DNA from: Saprospiraceae bacterium | GTDB lineage: Bacteria > Bacteroidota > Bacteroidia > Chitinophagales > Saprospiraceae | Direction: 5' to 3' | Assembly (NCBI GenBank): GCA_022448955.1 | Contig: JAKVCU010000083.1 | Span: forward strand, 1 to 40,701 | Length of the DNA stretch: 40,701 nt | Part shown: positions 32,924-40,701 of the stretch, one piece after another | How positions within the stretch are numbered: position 1 is the stretch's first letter | Layout of the letters: each line of letters begins with the position of its first letter | Made by a program: the position numbers and the translations under genes | Notes under the pieces: generated by a model | Database searches by the model: none | What the model was told of the DNA's origin: nothing | What the model saw: the letters and a program-made list of their open reading frames with translations, nothing else

Positions 32924-35900
32924 TTAAAACCCTAGAGCTAGGCTAATTCCAAAACTACGTGTTGTTGCATACGACATATCTTCTACTCCACTTACAAAGG
33001 TACTTCCCTGCACTGCTAACTGCTCTGGATCAAAGTGTGGAATGTCAGAAATTGCAAATAAATTACGGCCTAATAAAGAGATATCTAAGCGCTCAAATAA
33101 TCCTAAGAAACTGCCTTGTAACTGCGATTTAGGGAAGGTGTAGCCAATTTTAAACTCTCTTAATTTTACATAAGAAGCATCATAAGTATTGTTCTCTTCA
33201 TGGTTACGATCATAAAACTGACGGTAGTATGTTTCTGCAGGAATGGCCTGAGTGTTTTCTACAAATTGAGGGTTTTCATCTGATCCTACATTAACTACAC
33301 CAGAGAATACCAAACCTTCATCTGGACGAAACTCTGTTTCTTTTAGTTGCCCTCCTACCCCGGCAAGTGCTTGTGTCCTAGAAACTAATACACCACCTTG
33401 GCGCCAGTCAATGACAAAGCTTAGATTGAAGTTGTTATACTGAAAACGATTCACAAAACCAATGATAAAGTCAGGGTTGTAATTACCAAGTTTGGTCAAG
33501 TTATTATCTACAATCAAACGGCCATCATTATCGATTACAAATTGACCATCTTCATTTTTGAGGTAGCCCGTTCCCCACATATCACCGATACGGTCTCCTT
33601 CTCGTACTTGATACCATACGGTTTGATTGACATTGTCATAAACTCTAGTATATGCCAAGGTCAAACGACCTACTTCGCTTGGTAAATCTTCAACAGTAGC
33701 TACATTTCTACTAAAGTTGACCATGCTATTCCATTGGAATTTTGCATTGCGAATAGGTGTACTACCTAGAAGAACTTCCACTCCTTGTACGCGTACCGCT
33801 CCTCCATTTCTGATTTGCTGATCATAACCAGAAGACAAGGCAATCGGTAGTGAAAGAATTTGATTTTCTGTAAGGGCATCATAATAAGTGATGTCGAAGT
33901 TGAAGCGATCGTCGAAGAAGCGAAGATCTAAACCTAATTCTACAGAAGTAGTTTGCTCTGGCAAAAGATTAGTATTGGCAATAAAATCTTGATCTGTAAA
34001 AGTAGGGTTGCCGCCAAAAGGAGTGCTCGCTAAAAATACACCTGTTGTTTGGTAAGGATCTGTATCATTTCCGACTTGTGCCCAGCTTGCACGTAATTTG
34101 GCAAATGAGATCGCTGAAGGAAGATTAACTATGTTTGATAATACAAAACTCAAGGAAGCAGATGGATAAAAGAAAGAAGTATTAGCTACAGATAGTGGAG
34201 TAGCTAAAGCACTTGACCAATCATTACGGCCAGTAATATCGAGGAATAAGAAATCACGAAAACCTAATTTGGCTAAACCATAAACACTATTGATTCTTTT
34301 ATCTGCCTCAAATTCGAAAATTTCAAGTGGCTCTGCCGCATTAGATAATTTAAAAATACCCGCTTGTGCTAATGAAAGTGCCTGTAATTGGGAGGTAGAT
34401 GCTTGCTGATCCATACGATTGCCACCAATCGAGATATCAAAAGAAAAATCACCCCAACCATTGCGATAGTTTAGTAATAGATCGGTGTTTATTTCGCGAA
34501 AGCTGACCTTGTGTTCGGCATATCCCCCATTTCTAAAACGATTACTACTAAAGGCTCTACGGAATTGGCGAAGTTCATTGCTGTAGTCCATTCCGGAGCG
34601 AAGTCTTAGTGAAATATGTTCGTTAAAATCATAAGAGGCTGTAATATTTCCAAATACTCTATCACGATTGAAAGCGTTTCGATTTTCAAGCAAGATAAAA
34701 TATGGATTATCGAAGAAGGTATAGTTAAAAGAATACTGTTGCAGATTTTCTAATCCTGGTTGCCAATAATCACGAAGGGGGTTCAAGTTTGTTTGTCTAC
34801 CTAGCCAAGCAACCAATGAATAGTTGATATTTTCAGATCCATATCCACTACCTGGGCGGTTATCACTTTGAGTATTTACATAATTAATAGCACTCGATAT
34901 TTGGAGTTTTTCAGTTGGCTGAAAAGTCAAACGAGCTGCTGCTGTTCGACGTTCTAGATTTACACCAGGTATAATAGATTCACTGTTAAGATCTGTCAAA
35001 GACAGACGGTAATGCCCTTTATCATATTTGCCTGAAAAGGCTAAATTATTGATGTAGGTAGTACCTGTTTTATAGAAGTTTTTTAAATTATTAGGGTTGG
35101 AGACAAAAGGCGTTGGTGTAATAGCAGCCCCACCGTGTACTGCCACATCTGCGCCTCTTACAATTCGGCCATTGGGTAGGATTACAGGGCTATCATATTG
35201 GGCAATCAAGTTACCTATATCTAATTGAGGGCCATAACTATAGGTGATATTATCATTAATTCCACCACCAAGGCCATCCACAAATTCGAATTGTCCGCTA
35301 TTCCCTTGTCCGTATTTATTTTGAAACGCTGGTAATTGGAAGGCTGATTCCACGTAAGTGGTCGTATTAAAGGAAATGCCTAAGCCTTCTGCCTTAGAAC
35401 CATCTTTTGTATTAATAATTATTACCCCATTTGAAGCACGGGTACCATAAAGTGCGGCAGCACTAGGGCCTTTTAAAACTGAGATAGAGGCTACATCATC
35501 AGGGCTTACTTCCATAGCACCGTTTCCAAAGTCTACTTCCTGAAAACCAGCAGCTGCTTCATTGGTGACATTGAGAACGGTATTATTATTGATTGGAATG
35601 CCATCTATAACAAACAAAGGGTTATTATTGGTGAAAGAGGACTCTCCACGAATAGTGATTTTTGAGCTAGAACCCACACCGGTTGCCCCTTGACTAATAG
35701 TTACACCTGCCAGTTTGCCGCTTAGATTATCCAGGAAGTTTACTGCTTTAATTTCCTGAATATCATCGGATGCTAATTGTTGGACAGCATAACCCAGTGC
35801 TTTTGAAGAACGCTCTAATCCAAGAGCAGTAACGACAACTTCCTCTAGAATGAGCTCCTCTTCTAAGCGTACGCTTATCTTGCTTTGTCCAACTTTCAGT

Positions 35901-36139
35901 GGGATTATTTGTGTGCCGAAGCCGATATAAGAAAAAATGAGGATTGCTTCTTGCTGTATTAATTTGAGTTCAAATTGACCTTCTGTATTGGTTATGGTAC
36001 CATTAGTAGTACCTTTTTCAAGAATATTGACTGCAATTAATGGTTCGCCTGTTTCTTTATTAATTACTTTTCCACTGATTTTTTGTGCCTGTAGCACCAT
36101 TGCAGACAAGCAGAATAATAGCGTGGTTAAATATTTCAT
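32924..36139 (-). CDS. SusC/RagA family TonB-dependent transporter
   Basis: A 1071-residue outer-membrane barrel. Signal peptide 1-19 (ending VLQAQ), then a carboxypeptidase-regulatory-like domain (about 20-95, KISGKVINKETGEPL), the TonB box EVVVTA near 100-105, the plug (about 115-240, with GSSSKITIRGESSFTNNNPLFVIDG) and the 22-strand barrel ending in SFGISLALGF. It pairs with the SusD gene 23 bp downstream. The ATG at 36139 is preferred over the GTG at 36145. It heads a four-gene operon with SusD, a sodium symporter and a phosphoesterase. No glycoside hydrolase or peptidase lies nearby, so the substrate is unlikely to be a polysaccharide. Confidence 0.95.
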   Translation of the reverse strand: MKYLTTLLFCLSAMVLQAQKISGKVINKETGEPLIAVNILEKGTTNGTITNTEGQFELKLIQQEAILIFSYIGFGTQIIPLKVGQSKISVRLEEELILEEVVVTALGLERSSKALGYAVQQLASDDIQEIKAVNFLDNLSGKLAGVTISQGATGVGSSSKITIRGESSFTNNNPLFVIDGIPINNNTVLNVTNEAAAGFQEVDFGNGAMEVSPDDVASISVLKGPSAAALYGTRASNGVIIINTKDGSKAEGLGISFNTTTYVESAFQLPAFQNKYGQGNSGQFEFVDGLGGGINDNITYSYGPQLDIGNLIAQYDSPVILPNGRIVRGADVAVHGGAAITPTPFVSNPNNLKNFYKTGTTYINNLAFSGKYDKGHYRLSLTDLNSESIIPGVNLERRTAAARLTFQPTEKLQISSAINYVNTQSDNRPGSGYGSENINYSLVAWLGRQTNLNPLRDYWQPGLENLQQYSFNYTFFDNPYFILLENRNAFNRDRVFGNITASYDFNEHISLRLRSGMDYSNELRQFRRAFSSNRFRNGGYAEHKVSFREINTDLLLNYRNGWGDFSFDISIGGNRMDQQASTSQLQALSLAQAGIFKLSNAAEPLEIFEFEADKRINSVYGLAKLGFRDFLFLDITGRNDWSSALATPLSVANTSFFYPSASLSFVLSNIVNLPSAISFAKLRASWAQVGNDTDPYQTTGVFLASTPFGGNPTFTDQDFIANTNLLPEQTTSVELGLDLRFFDDRFNFDITYYDALTENQILSLPIALSSGYDQQIRNGGAVRVQGVEVLLGSTPIRNAKFQWNSMVNFSRNVATVEDLPSEVGRLTLAYTRVYDNVNQTVWYQVREGDRIGDMWGTGYLKNEDGQFVIDNDGRLIVDNNLTKLGNYNPDFIIGFVNRFQYNNFNLSFVIDWRQGGVLVSRTQALAGVGGQLKETEFRPDEGLVFSGVVNVGSDENPQFVENTQAIPAETYYRQFYDRNHEENNTYDASYVKLREFKIGYTFPKSQLQGSFLGLFERLDISLLGRNLFAISDIPHFDPEQLAVQGSTFVSGVEDMSYATTRSFGISLALGF

Positions 36140-36255
36140 AAGCACGGATTGTAAGTTAGAGAAAAACTAGTGTATGTGCAGGTCTTTACTTATAGCTTTT
36201 GAACAAAGCAAAACTGCAGCATAGTTTTATGAAAATTGGTCCATAAAAGGTGATA

Positions 36256-36978
36256 TTAGAAATAGATGGGTGGGGGTGGTCTTTGATAAAAAGGAGAATG
36301 AGTAGCTAGAGTCGGGAAAATCATATTTGGCCCGGGGAAAATAAAAGATCTAAGAAGAAGAGACTTTAAAATCTGTGCGAAGTAAAGAAGTTGTTTATTG
36401 ATGAAACTGAAAAAGTCCTTAACGTTATCAATATCGGCTAAAGGTTCTAGCGTATGAAAAGACCATTTTTGTTGAGTGATAAAATGGATAAATTCGTTAA
36501 GTAATTGATTGGTTTGCCATGATAGTTTGCCAAAAGATAGAGGGGCGAAGGTTTTTTTCTTGAGTCCTAAAAGATAGATTCCACCATCTTTTGAAGGGCC
36601 GAGTACAATATCTTTATGGCTTAGAGCCTTTTCAGCTTGGTATAGGTGATTGACACTTAAGGCAGGCGTATCATTACCTATAGCGATGATTCGTTCGTAA
36701 CCATTTCGGAATGCTTCCTGAATAGAATGAGTCAGCCTTTCGGCAAAATTACTTCCTCGCTGTTGATCTGCATACAGAACAGGAAAACCTGAAGATTGGG
36801 CAATGTGGGAAGTTTGCTGGATAAGTTTGGATGCAATATTTTTGCTTTGTCGCAAAGAAGTCGATGAAAATTGCTTGTGAACAATTTCTTCTTTTGCAGA
36901 TCTTGAAAATAATAATATAGCAGTGCGTTGCTTCAACAAGTAGTGTTTTGGAGAGTAAAACAAATAAAACAATTCCAA
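36256..36978 (-). CDS. DUF2064 / TIGR04282-type glycosyltransferase-like protein
   Basis: The protein has up to 240 residues and resembles the GT-A-like DUF2064 family. Conserved segments are AIGNDTPALS (the family's GxDxP site) and VLGPSKDGGIYLLGL. The usual N-terminal GxxKTRL nucleotide loop is not evident in LLFSRSAKEEIVHKQF. No Met codon occurs in the first third, so a TTG must start translation. The outer boundary given uses the TTG at 36978, while TTG codons at 36939 and 36936 (just before KQRTAILLF) would fit the family start better. It lies alone between the SusC promoter region and the DUF4249 gene. Substrate unknown. Confidence 0.72.
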   Translation of the reverse strand: MELFYLFYSPKHYLLKQRTAILLFSRSAKEEIVHKQFSSTSLRQSKNIASKLIQQTSHIAQSSGFPVLYADQQRGSNFAERLTHSIQEAFRNGYERIIAIGNDTPALSVNHLYQAEKALSHKDIVLGPSKDGGIYLLGLKKKTFAPLSFGKLSWQTNQLLNEFIHFITQQKWSFHTLEPLADIDNVKDFFSFINKQLLYFAQILKSLLLRSFIFPGPNMIFPTLATHSPFYQRPPPPIYF

Positions 36979-37113
36979 TGTACATGTCCGAATTGCTACA
37001 AATTTGTCTAAAAGCGAAAATTTAGCGTAAGAATGGGGTTAAAATTCAAGAAGGGCAGATAGAAAGTAAAATCTATGCAAGCCACTTCTTGAAGTGTTTT
37101 AGATCTTATTGGA

Positions 37114-37971
37114 CTATTCTTCAATAATACTTATAACTTGATCGAAGCTTAAGCCAGTAAAGATGCCTATAATATTTTCTGCATCACTTTCCAAGTTCGA
37201 AATGATTGGACTAGGCTGTCCAAATGGATTAAAATTGCCATTGACGGCATTTTGCGTACTTTCTAAAAAGTTATAGTGATCTTCGTTTAGGTGGAAAATA
37301 GTATTAAAGACGGTATCGCCGGTTGCGAATTCAAATTGTGTACCAAAAACGACACGATCTTGAACAAAGCGATCATCCGTTGAAAAATCTTGTAGAGGAA
37401 TACTGTCTAAACTACTTACGTGAACCATTCTTCTGAAAAAGTTACGCTGATCAGGAATGTCATTAAAGTAGGTTAGTGTTCGAGCAAAGAGGGTATCATT
37501 TCTAGGCTCGTCCTCGAATTCCACTATTACACTATCAATTGTAATAGGTTCTAATATAGTGGTTGTTGCCGTGATTGTTCTTCCATCTTTAGTTACAATA
37601 TTTAAGTCAAAGTCGATATTATAGTTAGCAGGAACGATTTGAGGAGCCACGTAATTAAAAAACTTTCGTTGATCTGTATCAAATGAGAGTATATTTTGTA
37701 AGCTATAAGTTGTTCCTTGGTGTACAATATTTACTTCTGCGCTATCCGCTAATAAAAGATCGAAGAAGGTCTCATCTAAGGGAGGTAGTGGAGCGAAGTA
37801 AGGTTCGGCATTAGACATTAGCAATCTGAAAGGCTTTCCTGGTTCTAGATAGCACTCTACAACAATCCCACGTTCAAAATCAGGTAAATCAATATTAATT
37901 TCTTGCTCTAAGTCACAAGCTGTGACCATAAAAACAGTAAAAGCAATATATAGAAGATGAATAAATTTCAT
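37114..37971 (-). CDS. DUF4249 family lipoprotein
   Basis: A 285-residue lipoprotein with signal MKFIHLLYIAFTVFMVTAC (Cys19). The mature start, DLEQEINIDLPDFERGIVVECYLEPGKP, is typical of DUF4249, a Bacteroidota family normally encoded next to a TonB-dependent receptor. It starts 4 bp after that receptor gene, so the two are one operon. By analogy with SusD, it may be a surface partner or lid of the receptor, but this is inference and the substrate is unknown. ATG start at 37971. Confidence 0.87.
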   Translation of the reverse strand: MKFIHLLYIAFTVFMVTACDLEQEINIDLPDFERGIVVECYLEPGKPFRLLMSNAEPYFAPLPPLDETFFDLLLADSAEVNIVHQGTTYSLQNILSFDTDQRKFFNYVAPQIVPANYNIDFDLNIVTKDGRTITATTTILEPITIDSVIVEFEDEPRNDTLFARTLTYFNDIPDQRNFFRRMVHVSSLDSIPLQDFSTDDRFVQDRVVFGTQFEFATGDTVFNTIFHLNEDHYNFLESTQNAVNGNFNPFGQPSPIISNLESDAENIIGIFTGLSFDQVISIIEE

Positions 37972-37975
37972 TTGA

Positions 37976-40318
37976 TTAAAATTTAAAGTTCCAAGTTAAT
38001 GATGGTAAAATAGGAAATAGTGAAACTTGATTTGCGGATACCCTTGTTGGAAGTTCGATTCCTGTATTAATATCCGTGACAGTTTCTGGCTCTAGGAAAA
38101 TGAAGAATGTATTTCTACGATCATAAGCATTAATGACATTGATCGTAAGATCACTCTCTCCCCAATTTGGGAAGAACTTGATTACCAAGCCCAAGTCAAG
38201 ACGATGATAAGCAGGTAAACGGTAATTATTTCTTCCTTCGTAGATAGGGACTACGGGGCTAAGGTTTTGACCATAGACATCTTGGAAGGTAAAGCGGCCA
38301 GTTGGTAACCAGCGCAAGTCACCTGAGCCATATACAAAAGTAGCAGTAGCTGTTAAGCGACGATTGATTTCGTAAATTGCGACGACTGAGATATCATGCC
38401 TTCTATCATAAATTGGAGAGAAATCACCGATCCGATTTTGTTCAAAAAAGCGAGTGTCATCAATCAAATCAAAATCACCTCTTCGAGTCCAAGAAAGGGT
38501 GTATCCTATCCAACCAGTAAGGCTACCTTCTTTTTTTTCTACCGATAGCTCTAGGCCATAAGATCGACCTTTACCAATAGCAAACTCTTGCTCTAAGTTA
38601 TCATTGGCAAATAATTGGGCACCATCCACAAATTCGATTTGACGATCTAAGAATTTGTAGAAGCCTTCCATATTGAAGAATAAGTTACGGTTTAATAAGT
38701 AAGAACCACCAATTGCAATTTGATCAGAACGTTGAGGTTTTACTAATTTAGTTGATGGATACCAAATATCAGTTGGTAAGGTAATACCAGAGTTAGCTAC
38801 TAAGTGTAGATACTGATACATTCTGGCATAACTAGCTTTCAAGGCTACTTTATCATTCAAGATATAGTTTAAGGCAGCTCTTGGCTCAAGGCCAAAATAG
38901 GTATCGCCATCATTGAAGAAGCCACTCAGCCGAACCCCTGCATTTAGCTTCAGTTGAGGATTGAAGGTGATTTCATCTGATATGTAGGCACCAGTTTGTA
39001 TGCCATCGAAGTTTTGGCCTGCGGAGAATTCAATTTCTCCATCATCACTTCCTGCCTGCAATCGACCTACTTGAAATTGATGATAGGTAGCAACGGCACC
39101 AAAACGGATAGTATTTTGGTTATTGATAGCATAATAAAAATCAGTCTTAACATTTGTATCTCTAATTTTAGAACCTACTTTAAAGGAGAAACCTGTGACT
39201 CTATTCTGAATATTATACTGATAATCTGAATAAGTGAAAGTAGTATTTGCGAAAAGCTTAGGATTAAAAACGTGGTTCCATCTAGCTGTTCCTGTTGCAT
39301 TCCCCCAGTCAAAATCAAAGTTGAAAAAGTCATTTGAGAATCCAAAAACGTCTCTTCCAAAATAGCCACTCAAGTATAAACGGTCCTTTTCACCAAGTTT
39401 GAAGTTGATTTTGGTATTTAAATCATAGAAATAATAATCAGGAATTGGGGAAAAGTCTTCATTTTCTTCGTTTGCCTGATTAGCTAGACGGGTGAAAATA
39501 TCAACATAGGTTCTACGGGCAGATACCATAAAAGAAGATTGCTCTTTTTCGATAGGACCTTCTAAGGTTAATCTAGAAGAAATAATACCAATACCCCCAG
39601 AACCGGCAAACTTTTTATTATTTCCTTCTTTTAATTTCACATCAATGACAGAAGATAATCTTCCTCCATATTGAGCAGGGAATCCCCCTTTATAAATTTT
39701 TAAATCTTTAACGGCATCGGTATTAAACGTACTGAAAAAACCAAAAAGGTGATTGGCATTATAAACAACTGCCTCATCCAGTACAATTAGGTTTTGATCT
39801 GCTCCTCCTCCACGAACAAACAAGCCTGTAGTTCCTTCAGAACCAGAGGGAATACCTGGTTTTAATTGAATGGTTTTAAGGATGTCGCTTTCGCCAAAAA
39901 TAACAGGAACGAGCTTTGCTTCTTTGGTTGAAATTTCTTCTACGCTCATTTGGGTAGAGCGGAGTTGTTCTTCAAAAGAGTTCGCTTTGACGACCACTTC
40001 TTCGAGTTGTATACCTGAAGATAGTTCAATGTTTATAGTTTGATCTTCTTTGAGTGTAAGTTTTTTTATAACACTAGAAAAACCAACATAACTGAATTCC
40101 ACATTAATTTCTTCTCCTTTTGGTATACTGAGTGAATAAAAGCCATATTCATTAGTAGTGGTACCCAGGTTGTAATTAGCAACAAGGATAGTTGCTCCAA
40201 TGAGGGTTTCGCCAGTTTCAGCTTCAATGATAGTGCCGCTAAGAGTGGCGGTTTCTTGTGCTTGAAGCCAAAACGGTAGGGCCAAAATCAAGAGCACAGC
40301 GCTAAAAATTCGATACAT
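37976..40318 (-). CDS. TonB-dependent receptor (DUF4249-partnered)
   Basis: A 780-residue outer-membrane transporter. Signal peptide MYRIFSAVLLILALPFWLQAQ, then a carboxypeptidase-regulatory-like domain (about 23-100), TonB box EEVVVKA (106-112), plug (about 125-235, with TTGLFVRGGGADQNLIVLDE and GGFPAQYGGRLSSVIDV) and a barrel ending in Trp-Asn-Phe-Lys-Phe. The ATG at 40318 is preferred over the TTG at 40348, which lies in the promoter. It is shorter than SusC proteins and pairs with DUF4249 instead of SusD. The cargo may be a siderophore, metal or small peptide; the sequence does not decide. Confidence 0.93.
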   Translation of the reverse strand: MYRIFSAVLLILALPFWLQAQETATLSGTIIEAETGETLIGATILVANYNLGTTTNEYGFYSLSIPKGEEINVEFSYVGFSSVIKKLTLKEDQTINIELSSGIQLEEVVVKANSFEEQLRSTQMSVEEISTKEAKLVPVIFGESDILKTIQLKPGIPSGSEGTTGLFVRGGGADQNLIVLDEAVVYNANHLFGFFSTFNTDAVKDLKIYKGGFPAQYGGRLSSVIDVKLKEGNNKKFAGSGGIGIISSRLTLEGPIEKEQSSFMVSARRTYVDIFTRLANQANEENEDFSPIPDYYFYDLNTKINFKLGEKDRLYLSGYFGRDVFGFSNDFFNFDFDWGNATGTARWNHVFNPKLFANTTFTYSDYQYNIQNRVTGFSFKVGSKIRDTNVKTDFYYAINNQNTIRFGAVATYHQFQVGRLQAGSDDGEIEFSAGQNFDGIQTGAYISDEITFNPQLKLNAGVRLSGFFNDGDTYFGLEPRAALNYILNDKVALKASYARMYQYLHLVANSGITLPTDIWYPSTKLVKPQRSDQIAIGGSYLLNRNLFFNMEGFYKFLDRQIEFVDGAQLFANDNLEQEFAIGKGRSYGLELSVEKKEGSLTGWIGYTLSWTRRGDFDLIDDTRFFEQNRIGDFSPIYDRRHDISVVAIYEINRRLTATATFVYGSGDLRWLPTGRFTFQDVYGQNLSPVVPIYEGRNNYRLPAYHRLDLGLVIKFFPNWGESDLTINVINAYDRRNTFFIFLEPETVTDINTGIELPTRVSANQVSLFPILPSLTWNFKF

Positions 40319-40701
40319 AGATTGTGATTTGGTGATTATTTTGTGCAAACATAGTATTCACATATTGTCTATTTAACAAAATTCGATGAAGGGTGTTGCA
40401 AATAGACAAATGTTGTATGTATGGCTAGAAAGTTTTTTAGTTTTCTTATTGTTTATGAAGGGATCACTAATTATCTAGATTACAATCTCATACAGATGTT
40501 AAAACTTACAAGTCTGAATCGTATTGTCTTTCGATAACATTTATTATTTATACGTAGTACTGTACAATCAACATCTAAGGATACCATCCATACACCAGAT
40601 ACTCAAAAGCTAGGCAACAACCTGTCTGCTTTCTATGGTTAATCCAAGCAAATGTTTAAATTTTTTTCATACATAACTTGATTTCTTACGACAGCAAAAA
40701 C
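40319..40701. other. Right edge, 383 bp without a gene
   Basis: Beyond the receptor promoter, no coding frame, RNA gene or strong hairpin is recognisable before the window ends. Confidence 0.45.
40346..40380 (-). promoter_or_regulatory. Bacteroidota-type promoter of the TonB receptor operon
   Basis: On the minus strand, TTTG (40380-40377) is followed after 23 bases by TATGTTTG (40353-40346), matching the -33 TTTG and -7 TAnnTTTG elements at an accepted spacing. This -7 box sits about 28 bp before the ATG at 40318. Confidence 0.55.

Noticed and set aside
37083-37096. CACTTC-TT-GAAGTG as a terminator after the DUF4249 gene
   Set aside because: The stem is only 6 bp with a 2-nt loop, and no T-run follows on the minus strand.

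Overview
The window reads as an ordinary chromosomal stretch of an AT-rich member of the Bacteroidota. The support is the gene content (a SusC/SusD pair, a DUF4249-partnered TonB receptor, DUF4837, DUF4175), the many lipoprotein signal peptides, TAnnTTTG-type -7 elements, and start regions that are A-rich rather than Shine-Dalgarno-like. A diphosphomevalonate decarboxylase implies the mevalonate isoprenoid route, which fits Saprospiria/Flavobacteriia-type lineages, but the sequence alone does not fix genus or order. I saw no rRNA, tRNA, CRISPR array, integrase or intact insertion sequence.

Layout. 0.2-4 kb: a secreted serine hydrolase, divergent from htpG (Hsp90). 4-6.4 kb, minus strand: a zinc-finger anti-sigma factor overlapping its sigma-70-like factor, then a DUF4837 lipoprotein. 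6.6-8.5 kb, minus: a MoxR ATPase and a VanX-like D-Ala-D-Ala dipeptidase lipoprotein. 8.6-12.5 kb, plus: a GT39/ArnT-like membrane glycosyltransferase, an ArnC/GtrB-like GT2 and an Nramp-superfamily transporter with an altered metal site. 12.5-19 kb, minus: a rhodanese lipoprotein, diphosphomevalonate decarboxylase and the thrA-thrB-thrC operon. 19.2-26.6 kb, minus: ybeY, an RsbW-like ATPase, a large DUF4175 coiled-coil membrane protein and an M1 aminopeptidase lipoprotein. 27.2-29.2 kb: an alpha/beta hydrolase and an OmpA-type lipoprotein, divergent. 29.3-36.1 kb, minus: an overlapping operon of SusC, SusD, sodium/solute symporter and a variant metallophosphoesterase. 36.2-40.3 kb, minus: a DUF2064 protein and a TonB receptor/DUF4249 pair.

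How the genes work together. thrABC carries out aspartate phosphorylation, homoserine formation and phosphorylation, and threonine synthesis. The SusCD-symporter operon looks like a complete uptake route across both membranes for an unknown solute. The two glycosyltransferases probably form a polyprenyl-phosphate-linked sugar-transfer pair for envelope glycans. The sigma and anti-sigma genes form a signalling pair.

Most notable non-coding signals: a perfect 16-bp parS-like palindrome embedded in the thrC terminator, with a one-mismatch copy inside thrC; a 19-bp-arm perfect inverted repeat abutting the serine hydrolase start; and two tandem sigma-54-like -24/-12 elements in front of htpG.
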